DNA of 64,000 nt from Ligula intestinalis (taxonomy: Eukaryota; Platyhelminthes; Cestoda; Diphyllobothriidea; Diphyllobothriidae). Shown here piece by piece: positions 34,860 to 46,439 of the stretch. The notes below the pieces were generated by a model. It was not told where the DNA came from, ran no database searches, and was given only the letters and a program-made list of their open reading frames with translations. The translations under genes and the position numbers were made by a program. Where the stretch lies: contig JAYGXS010000004.1 in assembly GCA_036362985.1 (NCBI GenBank), positions 70,602,203 to 70,666,202 of the forward strand, in the 5' to 3' direction. Each line of letters starts with the position of its first letter. The stretch's first letter is position 1.

Positions 34860-35640
34860 CATTGATCACTTTACTAATTGTCCGTTCGACGTTTACATCA
34901 AACCCTTTAAAATAAGATATAACTAAACAGCGTTTACCGAATGAACGAGCTTTTGGATATTATTTCCAATGGAGAGGGCCAAATTTGGACAAATTTGGAC
35001 AAAGCAGGAAATGCCTCAAAACAGCAAACCACGTTTTTGAGCATACAACATTTCTGCTGGATACAACGCATATTGTTCTTCCTAAGATTAATATGAAATT
35101 TTCCATAATAGTTTACCTCTATAAAAATTCCCTTTATTAGATATTAAGCTGACAAAATTCTGCGTATATTAAGTTTTTTTCAAGAAAACTTTACAGGGAA
35201 ATTAGGGACGTTTGACAATTTATATAAACTATCTGAAAGAAAACGATTAAATTTGACTGGAGATGAACGAACATACCTTTCTTTTTAAAACGGATTATAT
35301 TTCGCTAAAGGAGATTTATTACTTGATCCGTAATAAACGTGCGAATGCAAAAAACAGGCCATTTATGTGAGTATTTTTTTTTAATACTTATTATTCTTTA
35401 TCTGTTCCGTTTCTAAATAACGCTTAAGCGGAACCTATTGTTTAAGGAAACTACATGTCAATATGCCTCTGCTGTTAAATGTAGAAACTCTGTTTACGCG
35501 CACGACCATCTATGCTGTTAAAGAAAATTTTATAAAAATAAATTTTTTACTGCATTTTTCGCAAAAAAACTTCGCAGAATAGCTTAATTAATGTTTGAGA
35601 CTTCTATTGCTTCATGATTATGCCAAACTGAGAGCCCATT
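34860..35640 (+). repeat. AT-rich dispersed repeat L, copy 2
   Basis: Partner of 22210-23060. It also contains a short internal tandem, AAATTTGGAC twice, at 34981-35002. Confidence 0.6.
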
Positions 35641-36259
35641 TTCCCTCAATAACTTTAAATTAGAGGCAGTTTTCCAAATTATAGCCCGTATTATTCAATA
35701 CACTCAGTTCATCAAAATAACATTCACTAAATTACTTAGTAAAATTTAGTCCTGAAGATTTTGCAGGATTCGCAGAACCGTACAAGCGACAATTTCGTTT
35801 GAATATTGTCATAAGACGCAGAAAACCACAAAAACGATAGAGCAGACATAAATATAGGTTTTAAAATTTAACTTATATTGAAAGCAGGCCCAAACAGCAG
35901 AATTTAATTGTGAAAATAAATTTGGAAAGAGTTTAGCAACTGCGTAGTTTCTGTGCATGAATAACAAAATTTAACATCCTTCTGCTCAGAGAGGATGACG
36001 GTTCAATACGGCGCCCTGTTTTCCACAAGACTACCTGGAAATGCCAATACCCACATTTTACCAGATTTGTGACTACACAGTGGAAACTGAATTTGATAAA
36101 TACTCTTTTCTAGAGAGCCAGGAATATTTACTCCAGTTAAATCCTACCAGCAGGTTTTGTCTGCATAAATGAGTCCCTACTTAAGCGTGGCTACCACATT
36201 CGTTTCATTCAAAAACACCGCAGGCCTTTACGGCAAAAATCTACGGACTACTCGGTTCA
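35641..36259. other. Unassigned sequence
   Basis: Nothing recognisable. Confidence 0.35.
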
Positions 36260-36720
36260 AAGAAAGCCCGCTTTTATCTCCTTGCCCTTTAAGGGAGACA
36301 ATATCTCAAATTAAATTAGCGAAGACTTTGTTATTCTTTACAGAGTGCGTAGTATGCGGCTGAAATTTTTTTTCCCATTACAACTAAAAGTCTTATAATC
36401 AACTGGCCAAAGGAAGCCTTGCCTCTGCACGTCAACTCAAACTGCGTCTGTGAATTCACCTGAACTTGCGGATGTAAGTACATTGGCCGCACACAAAAGC
36501 AGTGAGTGTCCAAGGTTACCAAAGCTTTGCCTGCATGGCTTTATAGACGAAAAAATAAAGCGCCACGGTCATCTATTACAAAACACTTGCCAGACAGTGG
36601 TCACTTAGTTGACAATCACTTTTTCATGTTCTTGTTCGAGCACGAAAAGACCGGACCTTACGTTACATGGAAGTATCCTACATACAGCGGGACATACCCA
36701 ACCCATGTAAGCAACTAGAC
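36260..36720 (+). pseudogene. PLE-G linker and GIY-YIG pseudogene
   Basis: Translation begins PAFISLPFKGDNIS, the conserved block that precedes GIY-YIG in this PLE type. Later frames give NCVCEFT, a stop, TCGCKYIGRTQKQ, then LPAWLYRRKNKAPRSSITKH and LPDSGHLVD. These correspond to NCAYEFTC, GCKYIGRTQRQ, SSITEHLLDMGHSVD of the 28 kb copy. At least one stop and frameshifts break it. No hammerhead was found downstream. Confidence 0.75.
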
Positions 36721-38019
36721 TATGTAGTCAATCTACTGTTGCCCTGGTAAATACAAACCACACTTTTATTTTTGTTAATTCCCCTCCCTGTTTTTCGCCC
36801 CAAGTTAAAAGTTGAAATAATTATTGACCATTTTTACTGTTAACATGCCCTTGCTATTATTGATTTTCTGCAATTTCAAAAATGAGGTGTTCTCCAATTG
36901 TTTTGTTATTCATGCACAGAGAAGACACAGTTGATCAGCTCTTTCGGACTTTATTTGCGCACATTAATTCTGGTCTTTTGGTCTTTTTTAAATTTATAAC
37001 TGGAAAAAATGCTTTAAATTAACTTATATTCATAGAAATGTTAGCCTGTAGGTTTGGGTTTATAGTTTGCCGAAGGCCTTGAGAAATAAAAAATTTCCAC
37101 AACACATGCTTCATGCATGAGGAATTTGCATTTTAAAATAAACTGTTTTGTGGTTGGGATTCCTTGCTGGCAGAACAGAGGAAGAGGAGGCGGAACTGTA
37201 CTTTTCGGCGTAAGATCCATTGACAGCTAAAAAGCCCTTTCTAATACTTAAAGGCACAAATTTAACGCCCACGACCAGCCACGACACCTTTGCCCACTAG
37301 CACCAGATAACATTTTTGAGAGGGATTGTGCTGTCTTAAACGTAATTCAACAAATATTCTGCGTCTTTTCTTCAATTTGAAGTTATTGTAATTTTAAGCA
37401 CGTGCATTAAAATATTTTCTGTTAGTGGGCATGTGTTTTATCGTAGTGGTTTACTTTGGAAGTTCTTAGGCAAAACTGGAAGAAGATGACCCGTAAGGTC
37501 TAGGCGAATAATTTTAATAGGCTGCCGCACCGGATTTTAAAATTCAAGTTCATTCAAGTCAAAAATAAAAACTAATAAAGGTTTTTGTGAAGTCGAAATG
37601 ACTGTGCAATATTTACTCACAGAAAAAAAGCGGAACATTAATGTTCGCTTATTACAACTTTCACATGTTGGGGCCTTTGGTAACTGTAGCGAAGGAAATT
37701 TTTAGACGAAAGTGTTAAGTCAAAAAAGTACTTCAACTTGCTTCCCGCGGCTGCTGGAAGTTTTATATTCCGCATGTAAATTAAAGGTGCGCACGGGGTT
37801 TCACGCCACGGACTATACTAATCGAACTCTAGAACGGTATGTCGGATCTCAAGTTAGTTGAAGCAGTCTTCTTCCTAAGCACCATTTCTATGTTTTCCTG
37901 CAGTTCGAGAAACCTGTTTTTTATTTATCGGTTTTTTCCTATTACGTTAAAAGATAATAGAGATTAATAGAGTATTTATAAAAAAATAAATTAAAAATTT
38001 ATATAACACTTATAAAAGT
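36721..38019. other. Unassigned sequence
   Basis: AT-rich. No motif recognised. Confidence 0.4.
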
Positions 38020-38150
38020 ATATTTTACCACCTGTTCTATTTTTCCACTCATTAAGTCTTAAAACTACCCTTTCCGTAGAAAATAAATGATAAGGCTAGG
38101 ACTTTAGGAGGCGCACTACTCAAACAACTGTTCCCCAAATTTTCTATCGA
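38020..38150 (+). repeat. Dispersed repeat K, copy 2
   Basis: Collinear with 32716-32845 in the same orientation. Confidence 0.4.
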
Positions 38151-40130
38151 AGACATTACTATGGCGCTTAGTGTAAAGAAATTGTTCACTCCGCATCAAG
38201 CAGTATTGCTTAAAGATAAGCATCCTGAAGGCAGCTTTATCCTCTAAAATGCATGCAGCTGCGAAATTTTAATTGACAAGGTTTCTGCATTTTAATTAAA
38301 TGTTCCTGATGCCTCTGGTTTTTTTCGAAAAAAAGAACATTTAGGCGAGTGTACTTTAGGATTTCAGCCAGTGGTTGGCAAGTTACCTAGTCTTGAATGT
38401 CAACATTAACAAAACCATTGTCTAAACATGTGAGGCTGACTGCATGAAAACCCTAAAGATGCGTCAAATGGGTGTTTTAGGCCTCTGTCTGGCTTGTTCG
38501 ACGTGCGAAGCCTGCAGAAGTACGGTTTGTTTATGTCATCACAAATCGCCGCACAAATTAGATTCAAAAGATGCAGACAGTGTTGCATTTCATGCTCATT
38601 GATTTCTGTTTTATAAACACCTGCTAGCGATTTTTCTCTGTGAACAAGTCAGACACATTTAAACAATATCTCGCAAAAAAGACAGTAAACAGTGAGATGA
38701 GCAACAAGTGGGGTGATTTGACTCTGAATTAAACGACATTAAAATAAAACTTGATTGGTGAGGCTTGATTGGATGAAAAAGCTACAGTCATCTTAATGCC
38801 ATTGTGTCGCTTATTACTCCTATAAAATTGCAGGCTAGAATTGGCGTTGTCCTGAAAGATGAGATTGTGGACAGACGGTGTGACGGAGCGCCCTTAAAAC
38901 GTGATTTTACATGCATAGGACATGCGTACAGCTTTGCTGCTGCGTAAGCAAATACTGGGAGACGTCAGTAATGCTTATACTGCATTAGCGCGTGGGATAC
39001 TGAGAAACGTGGCTTGTTTAGAAATTTTAATTGGCCTTTGTCACATCGTAGCCATACGAAATACGGCATCAGCGTGGGCAGCAACCTGCCCAAAAAAGTG
39101 TAAATAACCTTTGCATGCTTCTGTTGCCTTTCGTTGGGGATAGACCCTATTAGGGACCCGCAAGCACGAAAGCATACAGGCTTAAGTATATACCATCCGG
39201 TTATTTTTCCGTGCATTCAGGCCACCAAGAAACACAGCCCATTTCGCGTCCAAACACGCACGCTGCTACGCACGCTGCCACGCCAAGGACGCACGGCATG
39301 ATTTCAAGGCGGCACGCCATAACGCCAACGACGTGCGCAGAGATGATAAGGTGAGACGGCGTGGGCGTGGGCGTGGGCGTGAACGAATCCTGAATGCTAT
39401 CCACCCCCCCCCCCCATCGCAAATTTACTCGGAGCTAGGTCACAAAAACATTCCACTGCTTGCAGCCCTCTCATCTTGTCTGACTTTGGCCTCTTGTGTG
39501 AAGCTGAGAGTGCAGACTAATGCAGTTGTTGTCACAGTGATCCAGCTTTTGTCTTCTTTACAAAGTATGCAGTTTGTACTTCGATGCTGAAAGCATTCCT
39601 TTCGATTTCTTTGCAAATCTAATATTTTGAGGCCTTGGATATGTTTTCTTCAAACTTTTTCTTTCAATTTCCAGAACCCTGGCGGTTCTTTAAAACTAGT
39701 TTTAGTTGAAAAAAGGTGGAATTTACAAAGTGCATTTAGTTTTTTTTCGGATTTTAATGTGCTTATCGCATTTGACTTTCAGTTTTTTTTGCTATAATTC
39801 ATTGAATTCATATATTTAGCTAATCTAAATCAAAGACTTTTGACTTATCAAAAAGAGATATTTGCAATTTCAGGCGAAGGTCGCCAGATAGAGGTACCAG
39901 TGTCTTAATGGTTAAACAAGAGAAGGAAATGCGTTCTGAATTCAAAAGAGAACTTGGTGAGCATATGTAGACTTTCGGTGAATTCTCATCGAACCATGAC
40001 ATTTTTATGAAAAGGGGTGCAAATTGCCAGGTAAACATGCGGGCAATTACTTTCATCCTTGGAGACAAATTAGACATGGAAAAAGGGAAACGGGAGCTGA
40101 GGGGTTGATAATATGCAACTGGGTATGTGG
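38151..40130. other. Unassigned, with simple repeats
   Basis: Holds GTGGGC units (39359-39382) and a run of 12 C (39404-39415). The minus frame 39820-40077 has no domain I can name. Confidence 0.4.
39359..39415. repeat. GTGGGC microsatellite and C12 tract
   Basis: Three full GTGGGC units plus a partial one at 39361-39382, then 12 C at 39404-39415, read directly. Confidence 0.9.
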
Positions 40131-40166
40131 CAGTGGGTGTTTGTTGAAGCCGGACAGGGGGGGGGT
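40131..40166 (+). repeat. G-tract phrase shared with repeat I
   Basis: GTTTGTTGAAGCCGGACAG then nine G, nearly identical to 11727-11756. Confidence 0.6.
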
Positions 40167-40253
40167 TGACGGGGGAGACAAACAGTGGAAGAAATGCAGA
40201 CAGTTATGTAAACAGGAGAAGCAGATGCGATCACTAGAACTACAGTTTTATTT

Positions 40254-40295
40254 TCCTGACGCTTCGGATTCCTTCAAGAATCCTTAATCAAAGGT
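40254..40295 (-). ncRNA. Hammerhead-like motif (family B, inverted end)
   Basis: 42 nt. Stem I ACCU/AGGA gives three pairs and stem II GGAUUC/GAAUCC is perfect. The core is decayed (UUGAUUA) and the second box is GAAGC. Confidence 0.5.
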
Positions 40296-40304
40296 ATCAG
40301 TTTA

Positions 40305-40610
40305 AAGTTGGAGACATGCCCAAACGTTTGGAGAGCTCTTCCGTACGTAAAGAATGTATCAGAAGCGGTCTGCCGTCTACTCACCCTACTTGGAGTTGGA
40401 ATGGCGCACTGGCCAGCAGCAACCATCGGGTGCCGGGTCATGAGACCGAAAGACTCACTGCCATGGCATGTAATAACTGGAGACGTTTATCGCATCTGGT
40501 GCAGTTGTGGACAAAGCAACTACGTCGGAGAAACCGGGAGATTACTTCGGACGCGAATGGCCAAGCATGCAACGGCGGTGAGGAAGAAAAACGCCCACCA
40601 TTAGGTTACA
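40305..40610 (+). pseudogene. PLE-B linker and GIY-YIG endonuclease start
   Basis: The frame reads CPNVWRALPYVKNVSEAV, CRLLTLLGVGMAH, RVMRPKDSLPW, then GIY-YIG VYRIWCSCGQSNYVGETGRL and LRTRMAKHATAV before a stop. It has the canonical Cys pair, YVGETG and Arg. The second half of the domain follows out of frame. Endonuclease of a PLE, frameshifted and without RT. Confidence 0.8.
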
Positions 40611-41055
40611 GTTCACTGGACGGGACCAAGCCATATTATCAAGTTTGAAGAGGCCGAAGTCCTCGGAAAAGGAGACAACCGTGCGAGCCACGAGCTGCTT
40701 GACTAATGGTTTTCAGGTCCACAGTCCATCAATAAACGCAACAATTTGGCGTTCCAATGCGTCTACTGACAAATTCTACTGAGCAACAGATTCAGTCACG
40801 TGGGAAATACCGGAAGCAACAACAACTCTGACGACATTGGGCGTAATTGTCCCGTGATTATCAGGCCCGCCTCTGACGCTGACAAGCAAACTGTGGCAAT
40901 GAGTGAGCATCACCGCACCAATTAAGACCTCAATCGGTGCCTACGGGAAGTCACAGTTATAGTCCGTATGCTGATGACCACTATGAACGGTGAATACCGT
41001 GCAGCCTGTGCATGTATTACCTTTACCTGTGCATGTCTCCGACCTTCCTACAATA

Positions 41056-41097
41056 ACCACTGATTTTGAATTCTCGACAGAATTGGAAGCATCAGGA
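41056..41097 (+). ncRNA. Hammerhead-like motif (family B, 3' pLTR)
   Basis: 42 nt. Stem II GAAUUCU/AGAAUU has six pairs around CGAC. The core CUGAUUU and the second box GAAGC-AUC are mutated. Probably inactive. Confidence 0.5.
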
Positions 41098-41160
41098 AAA
41101 TAAAACTCTTTTTCCAGTGATCGCGACATCTTCTTATGAACTGCTCTTTGAACTCGCTTA

Positions 41161-41485
41161 TTCTCCTCTATTGGCAGTCATGTGACCGTTGAACATGCTA
41201 ACCTCAGAGATTGCAGGATACTTTTTGTGCGCACAAAACTGGCTTTCTCAACCGAATAGTGGTTGCTTCTGCTGATGCTAGCAAACGCTGGATCAGGAAC
41301 ATTTAACAGTTTGGCGGGGCCTTATAAATCACCCTGATAGCTTCATTGTTGTCCACACGAAGGCATGTGATGTGAGCAAGAATGGTGCTGTTGATGCTTC
41401 GACCTCCCCTTTGCTTAGCTATTCGCCGGCGAGTGTGAGGATAGGCTGCCAGCTCAGACCACTTCTATTTGCATCTACTCATTTG
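41161..41485 (+). repeat. Dispersed repeat I, copy 2
   Basis: AACCTCAGAG.TTGCAGGA and the region through AAGAATGGTGCTGTT align with 11800-11945. It runs directly into the PLE-H GIY-YIG piece, so repeat I may be a non-catalytic part of PLE-H. Confidence 0.45.
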
Positions 41486-41605
41486 CTTACTCATGTGAAG
41501 CAGATTATATCGGTCGCACGAGTCGGCGTTATTCCAAAGAAATACGGGAATACCTCCTGGCATGGTTGCCATTTTCGGGTTTTAAATCTCCAGAGAAATT
41601 AATTT
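41486..41605 (+). pseudogene. PLE-H GIY-YIG core fragment
   Basis: Translated from 41488: YSCEADYIGRTSRRYSKEIR, then EYLLAWLPFSGFKSPEK. It has the Cys, YIGRT, Arg and E-(H to Y) positions of the PLE GIY-YIG fold, and is closest to the relics at 25.8 and 30.2 kb. It breaks off at 41605, before the catalytic Glu segment. Confidence 0.75.
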
Positions 41606-41752
41606 CGGATCGCGGTATATATCAGTATATATAAGGTCTACAGGCGCAGACCGAAATTGTAAGTGTATATGTGTGTTGAAACCCGTCAACGTCAATGAAA
41701 TCTAGACCTGTTGCCACAGAACAGTCTTAAGTAGTATATATTGACGTTGGAA

Positions 41753-41824
41753 CTTACCATCCTAACAGGCTAGGTACTTGCTAAAAGGCCTTTTAGCAAG
41801 TACCTAGCCTGTTAGTATGGTAAG
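41753..41824. repeat. 72-nt near-perfect palindrome
   Basis: Two 36-nt arms meet without spacer at 41788/41789 (...CTAAAAGG|CCTTTTAG...). The only mismatch is C41761 opposite T41816. Outer ends are CTTACCAT and ATGGTAAG. It could be a tiny MITE-like element or a replication-generated inverted duplication. Confidence 0.95.
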
Positions 41825-42000
41825 ATACAATGCTGGTTATTGTTTGCCTGTGCATTCATGAATGTAACCAATTAGTGTTTGTTGATAGAAGCGAACAGGC
41901 GACTTCCAGAAAGCAGTGTAGAAGGCGGGAACGCTAGGGTTGAATCAGAAAGTCTATAAAAAAGAAGTATATGCGATCGCTAAGACAAAATATTTTTTTC

Positions 42001-42042
42001 TTCCAACGTTTCGGAGTCTATCACAGAGCCATTGTCAGAGAC
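42001..42042 (-). ncRNA. Hammerhead-like motif (A2)
   Basis: 42 nt. The core CUGACAA carries one change (G8 to A). Stem II is GGCUCU/AGACUCC with one mismatch, GAAAC is intact and the cleavage triplet is GUU. Likely weak or inactive. Confidence 0.55.
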
Positions 42043-42398
42043 AATGGAAGCAATGGGTAATTAATTCATTAGGGGCTGCAGTTTTTTAGAGAATACAGTT
42101 ACTACGCTACTGTATACCTATGACAAATAACGGATCCCCATTAAAAAGAGTAGATGCCCGCTTGCAGGCTAATTGCTTGATGGCCGACGTCCGGGTCTGT
42201 TTCTGCTGGACTTTTGTCCTCCTAGCTGGACTTTGACATGATGATTGCTCAACCAGCTGATTTTATGGTGCTGGCGTTAAAAAATAAACTTGTCTGGGTG
42301 CTTCTCAAGTGGCAAATGGTTTTGGCCAAATTAAGCCTCAGCACCAAATACGGTTTTGGCAGGTCATTGCGCCGGTTTATAGAATGGTGCCCAGTAAA

Positions 42399-42700
42399 TC
42401 ATACCTCAAGCACTGCGTGGCTCACACGACTGCCATCTTTCACGGCTTGCGAATTGGCGTCATTTTGCCGTATTGCTGCTGCTGTTTTATCGAAAGCGCG
42501 TGACTTGAGAGATCTTCCAGTATCTTCCACGTAGTTGGTTTGTCCACAACTGCACCAGATCCTATAGACGATTCCATGGGTTCTTTGCCATGGCATACGG
42601 TCCTTTGGGTCTTCGGATCTGACGCCTTAGGGTTGTTTGCCGTCTGTGTGCGACCACAATTCCACGTTTATTAGCCAAATATCTCTGGTCTGACTTGGCT
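42399..42700 (-). pseudogene. PLE-A2 linker and GIY-YIG endonuclease
   Basis: One frame gives AHRRQTTLRRQIRRPKGP; the next gives MPWQRTHGIVYRIWCSCGQT, then NYVEDTGRSLKSRAFDKTAA and NDANSQ. The GIY-YIG Gly of YVG is Glu (YVED) and a frameshift separates linker and domain, so it is inactive. Its tail NDANSQAVKDGSRVSHAV mirrors NDANSQVAADSTRPGHT of the 3 kb copy, linking A2 to A. Confidence 0.75.
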
Positions 42701-42800
42701 TCACCATCACATACGACCACATAAATGGGTGACAAAGGAACAGATTGCGCAGTGTTTACCATCCGTGCCGGCCACGTTAACATATGCGTACTAAATTAGC

Positions 42801-43004
42801 ATCTATCTTAGTCATCGCATTATTGATGCCGTAGCAGATAGACAGACCGCATCCGGATCCTTAATTAACGTGAGTCTATCATCCGTGTTGTATTTTGGTG
42901 ACAGTACAATGTTCGCTGTCATCGTGATTATTGATGCAAACTTGATAATTGTGCGACAATTGTGCGCGCTCAGAAGGAGGTGCACCAACTGAAAGGAGAT
43001 TCAT
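42801..43004. other. Spacer between PLE copies
   Basis: No recognisable feature. Confidence 0.35.
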
Positions 43005-43990
43005 TTTTTCCTATCGTTTTGGATTTCGTCGGGAATCCCTGATCATAAGTAATCCTACAATATTCTGAGTCATGAGCAGATAGAGGTGTAACATGCAGAG
43101 TTTTCACTGTATTGATACTTTGAAGTGGTCATCCGCGTGCGTACGTATTTTAATTATTCACTCTTGTAGCCACCGCTTCGGTTTAAATTGGTGCGGTGAT
43201 GGCTTAAAACTTCGTGTGGGACTCGTTAATTGCCACAATTTACTTGTCTGTGTCGGATGCGGGGTTGGTAACTGTGCGATAATTATGCTCACTGTCGTCA
43301 GAGTTGTTGTTTGGTCCGGCCCTTCCCAGGTGTTTGATTTTCTTGATCAGACAACGTCTCAGTACAGAGTAAGAAAACGCTAAATAGTTGCGTTTGTTGA
43401 TGGATTGTGGGCTTGAGAACCATGACTTCAGTAGCTCGCGGCTCACGTGGTTCTTACCTCTTTACAAAGACTTTGGCGTCGTCAAACTTGCAAATATAGA
43501 TGGATCCCGTTAAGTCACGTCAGAAGAATAAAACTCTTGTTCCAGTTGTCGCATCGCCATCTTCTGAATTGCTTCGTGGAACTCACAGATGCACCTCTAT
43601 TGGCAATTATGCTCGCTGCTGTCAGATATTTTGCTGAGCCCAGCCCTTTCTACCTAAGTGATGATCCTACTAAGGCAAAGTTTCCGTTGAAAGTATGGGG
43701 ACGGCAAGGCGTTGCGCTTATTGATTGGCTGTAGGCCTGAGAATCATGACTTTAGCAGCTCGCGGTTCACGCATTTGTCCCTTCTTGCGAGGATTTCGTT
43801 TCCTTTAGACTTGCAAAATATCACAGCATCCCCTCGAAGGAGCTAGCGTTCCTCCGCCTCCTCACTTAGAGTAATTTCTCGGTCTTTCCGATGCATTTGA
43901 TTTGTCCATAGCCTAACTAGAGCCAGTCGTTTTCTGTCGTGGCAGTGGACCTTTTGGCCTCATGACCCTGCATCTGATGTTTGTCTCCGG
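43005..43990 (-). mobile_element. PLE-B, two partial copies of the same 3' region
   Basis: Minus strand. The GIY-YIG tail occurs twice: 43446-43240 reads SRELLKSWFSSPQSINKR, and related nucleotides recur at 43600-43760. Between them, 43516-43590 is a plus-oriented pLTR tail (ACGTCAGAAGAATAAAACTC, TTCCAGTTGTCGCATC). Further upstream, 43985-43860 gives GYGQIKCIGKTEKLL, a decayed GIY-YIG core. The 3' UTR matches 40800-41000 reversed (AACAACAACTCTGACGACA). One B copy has probably inserted into another. Confidence 0.65.
43008..43049 (-). ncRNA. Decayed hammerhead-like motif (family B)
   Basis: 42 nt. Stem II outline GGGAUUCC/GAAAUCC is kept. The core AUGAUCA and the AAAACGAU box are mutated. Confidence 0.4.
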
Positions 43991-46439
43991 CCTGTGTGCA
44001 AAGTCAGCTGCAAGTTGAGTTAAAAGGCCGAGCAAGCTGTAATCCCCCCGACTGTTGTATGTTTACACACTGATTAATTTTTTTAAAGCGGTAAGAAGAA
44101 TCTCAGAATCATACCGTATGTATTACTGAATACACAGCGAGTTGCGATCATCTGTTAAATTGTGTGTCCGACCAAACATATGTTTGCATAGAACCGCCAG
44201 CTTGGACGTCTGTCTTTCGGAAAGCGCCAAGAACCAGGAAAATATGAAAGGTAGATTTGACATTCACCTGTTTACAACAATTATTTGTCAGGCCAATATA
44301 CTTGCAGGGACTAAAATAATAAGTTATAAATAGTGTTTAAAAGTTTCGCGGGTTAAGGAAGGGGTTCGCAATTAGTAATCGTGGTGCCCCCTCAGCTCAC
44401 GTGTGCTGACGCCTGCCTTTTGGGAACGCTGGGTCCAGTTACCTTAAAATACGTGTTTGCCAAATCTAGTTGTTTTTTTTTAAAATAACAAATGGAAATA
44501 TTTGCGGAACTTAAGCAGGAAAATGTAGGAAATCTAAGTGTATGCCATATTCAGCATAGTGTGTTGTATGACTATCAGTTTCGATGACGTCCACCATGTG
44601 CACAAGAACAGAGACGACAATGCAGCTGACTGCTAGATTTAAGTGAAATACACGCTCAAACGCCTTACTCGCTATAACCCTCAACCGCATTAAACTGATG
44701 ACACGACCGAAGTCGAAATGACCGAGCAAGGTTTGGGCAGAAGCCGCTTTCCCCAATGCAGCCTGAAACACCGCCTATACTTTCCGTGTATATCTTCACT
44801 CACATTGAGTTGGTGTTTAGCCAGCTCTAGGAAACCAGAGCTGATACTACTACTACTACTTCAACTATAGCTTCTGTTATTTCTCACAATACGTACTAGG
44901 ATGTAGCTTAGTGATATTATTTGCTGGTACTATCACTGGCTGAATTGTACGTCAGAAGTAACGCTGATTAAAGTCAGCTTATCTCAACCTGAAGTGTAGT
45001 TTTACTGGTAATACCACTGGCACTACCATTTTTGAAGGTTTTGCTGAGTTAGCCAACGCTTGGGCTCATGATCTTAAACGTCAGCAATGAATGTGAATCT
45101 TGGTTTCAAACGTTCCGAGTAAGCACACGTTTGGGGCCATAAGCACAGCAGAGTTTGCATAAGCTTCCATTCCTCAACTCTATCCCTCAAGCTGTTAAAT
45201 TTTCTGATATGTTTGACTTAAATACTGCTGCTATAGGTATGCGTCTATGCGAAGGCGTTAATTATAGTGATCATGTTTTGCTAAACAAGTAAATAGTGTA
45301 CTTTAATATGGCCTGTGTACTTTTTTAAGAAGACAGCACGCAGTATGAATTCCCAAGATGTGTGAGATAAAGTGATTAAAATGTGGATAATAATAGCACT
45401 AGCCGTACCATTTCCTTATGTCGTGCAGATTGCCATCTCTAGAAACAACCTTTAAGCTTGTAGCTCATTATATTAATGCTCCCTTGGATAATCCCAGAAG
45501 TCAAATCGACTGTAGAAATAATTATTTAATTGCGGGTGTTACTTTACATTTGAGTTTTGTTTGCTTTTAGGTTTGAGAAGCACATTCATTTACTTTTGGT
45601 GCTTTTGAACATATAATTATAAACAGAGTCCTTTTGTGTGTTAATAGGACTATCATTGACAATGAGCTTTGCAAAATCTAATAATTGTTTGCGTACAGCT
45701 AAATGTGAATTGTCGAGCCCTCCCTTCATTAAGGGCACATTAATAGAAGAAAGCGCTTTAATTTAAACCTTAAACTAGTCAAATTCGGTCAAAACGTTAT
45801 CGGAAGAAAGGCAATTTAGAACGAACTTATGCTTCCAAATAAAGCTTGAGAAAATAAGGTTTTATAACGCCGCGTTTTACAAAAATGCATTTTTCACAAA
45901 GCCTAAGTAAACTGTGCATATTTTCCTGGCAAGCAGTTTTTATTGTGTAAGAAAACATAACACTTTTCACGTCTTGACTTAAGTTTGAATATTAAAGTCA
46001 CTACTTCAACATGCATCAAATATCTACCAGTGAACCTTTAAGTGGTCAAATTAAATTAATAGAGAATCTATCCATGTGCAAAATAAACGCATTCGATTAA
46101 TAACTTTGATTATAGCAGCGGACTCAGGGCAACGTTTATATCCAAACAATTATCAGCTACAGCCATCACATTCATACTAAAAACATGATATTTGCGCGAC
46201 GCCTGTGATTTTATCCCGCATTCGTGGTACCGGCTGACGGCGTCATTTAGTTACGCATTAAGGGCCTAAATAGGTAATCACCAACACCCGAAATTTTAAA
46301 TTTTGACACAGCACAGTCACTGTTTTTTTCGTCAATCTTCAAAGCGAGGAACATGTGAATTAAGAAATTTTCAAACTCAAAAGGCTCATGCTCAGTAGGA
46401 TGTCATAATTCAATTTAATTATAAAGTTTATGGTAGGCA
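43991..46439. other. Unassigned sequence
   Basis: Includes five CTA units at 44848-44862. The minus frame 44511-44771 has no recognisable domain. Confidence 0.4.

Larger units (their letters stand above)
40230..41160 (+). mobile_element. PLE family B, 5'-truncated, with an inverted pLTR at its head
   Basis: The order on the plus strand is: inverted pLTR piece with minus-strand hammerhead (40254-40295), linker plus GIY-YIG coding (40305-40610), a 3' UTR, then a plus pLTR with a hammerhead (41056-41097) and the tail AATAAAACTC, TTCCAGTGATCGCGACATC. RT is absent. A partial pLTR placed inverted at the 5' end is a known feature of Penelope insertions. Confidence 0.8.
41975..42800 (-). mobile_element. 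PLE-A-like element (A2), 3' part
   Basis: Minus strand, 5' to 3': linker RQIRRPK, GIY-YIG (42596-42399), then A-family UTR landmarks (TTTGGCCAAATTAAG, CAGCACCAAATACGG) and a hammerhead-bearing pLTR ending near 41975 with CGATCGC. The RT is missing. Confidence 0.75.

Noticed and set aside
39820..40077. 85-codon minus frame with a regular hydrophobic pattern (SGDLRLKLQISLFDK)
   Set aside because: Looks slightly domain-like, but I could not match it to a family and no splice context supports an exon.
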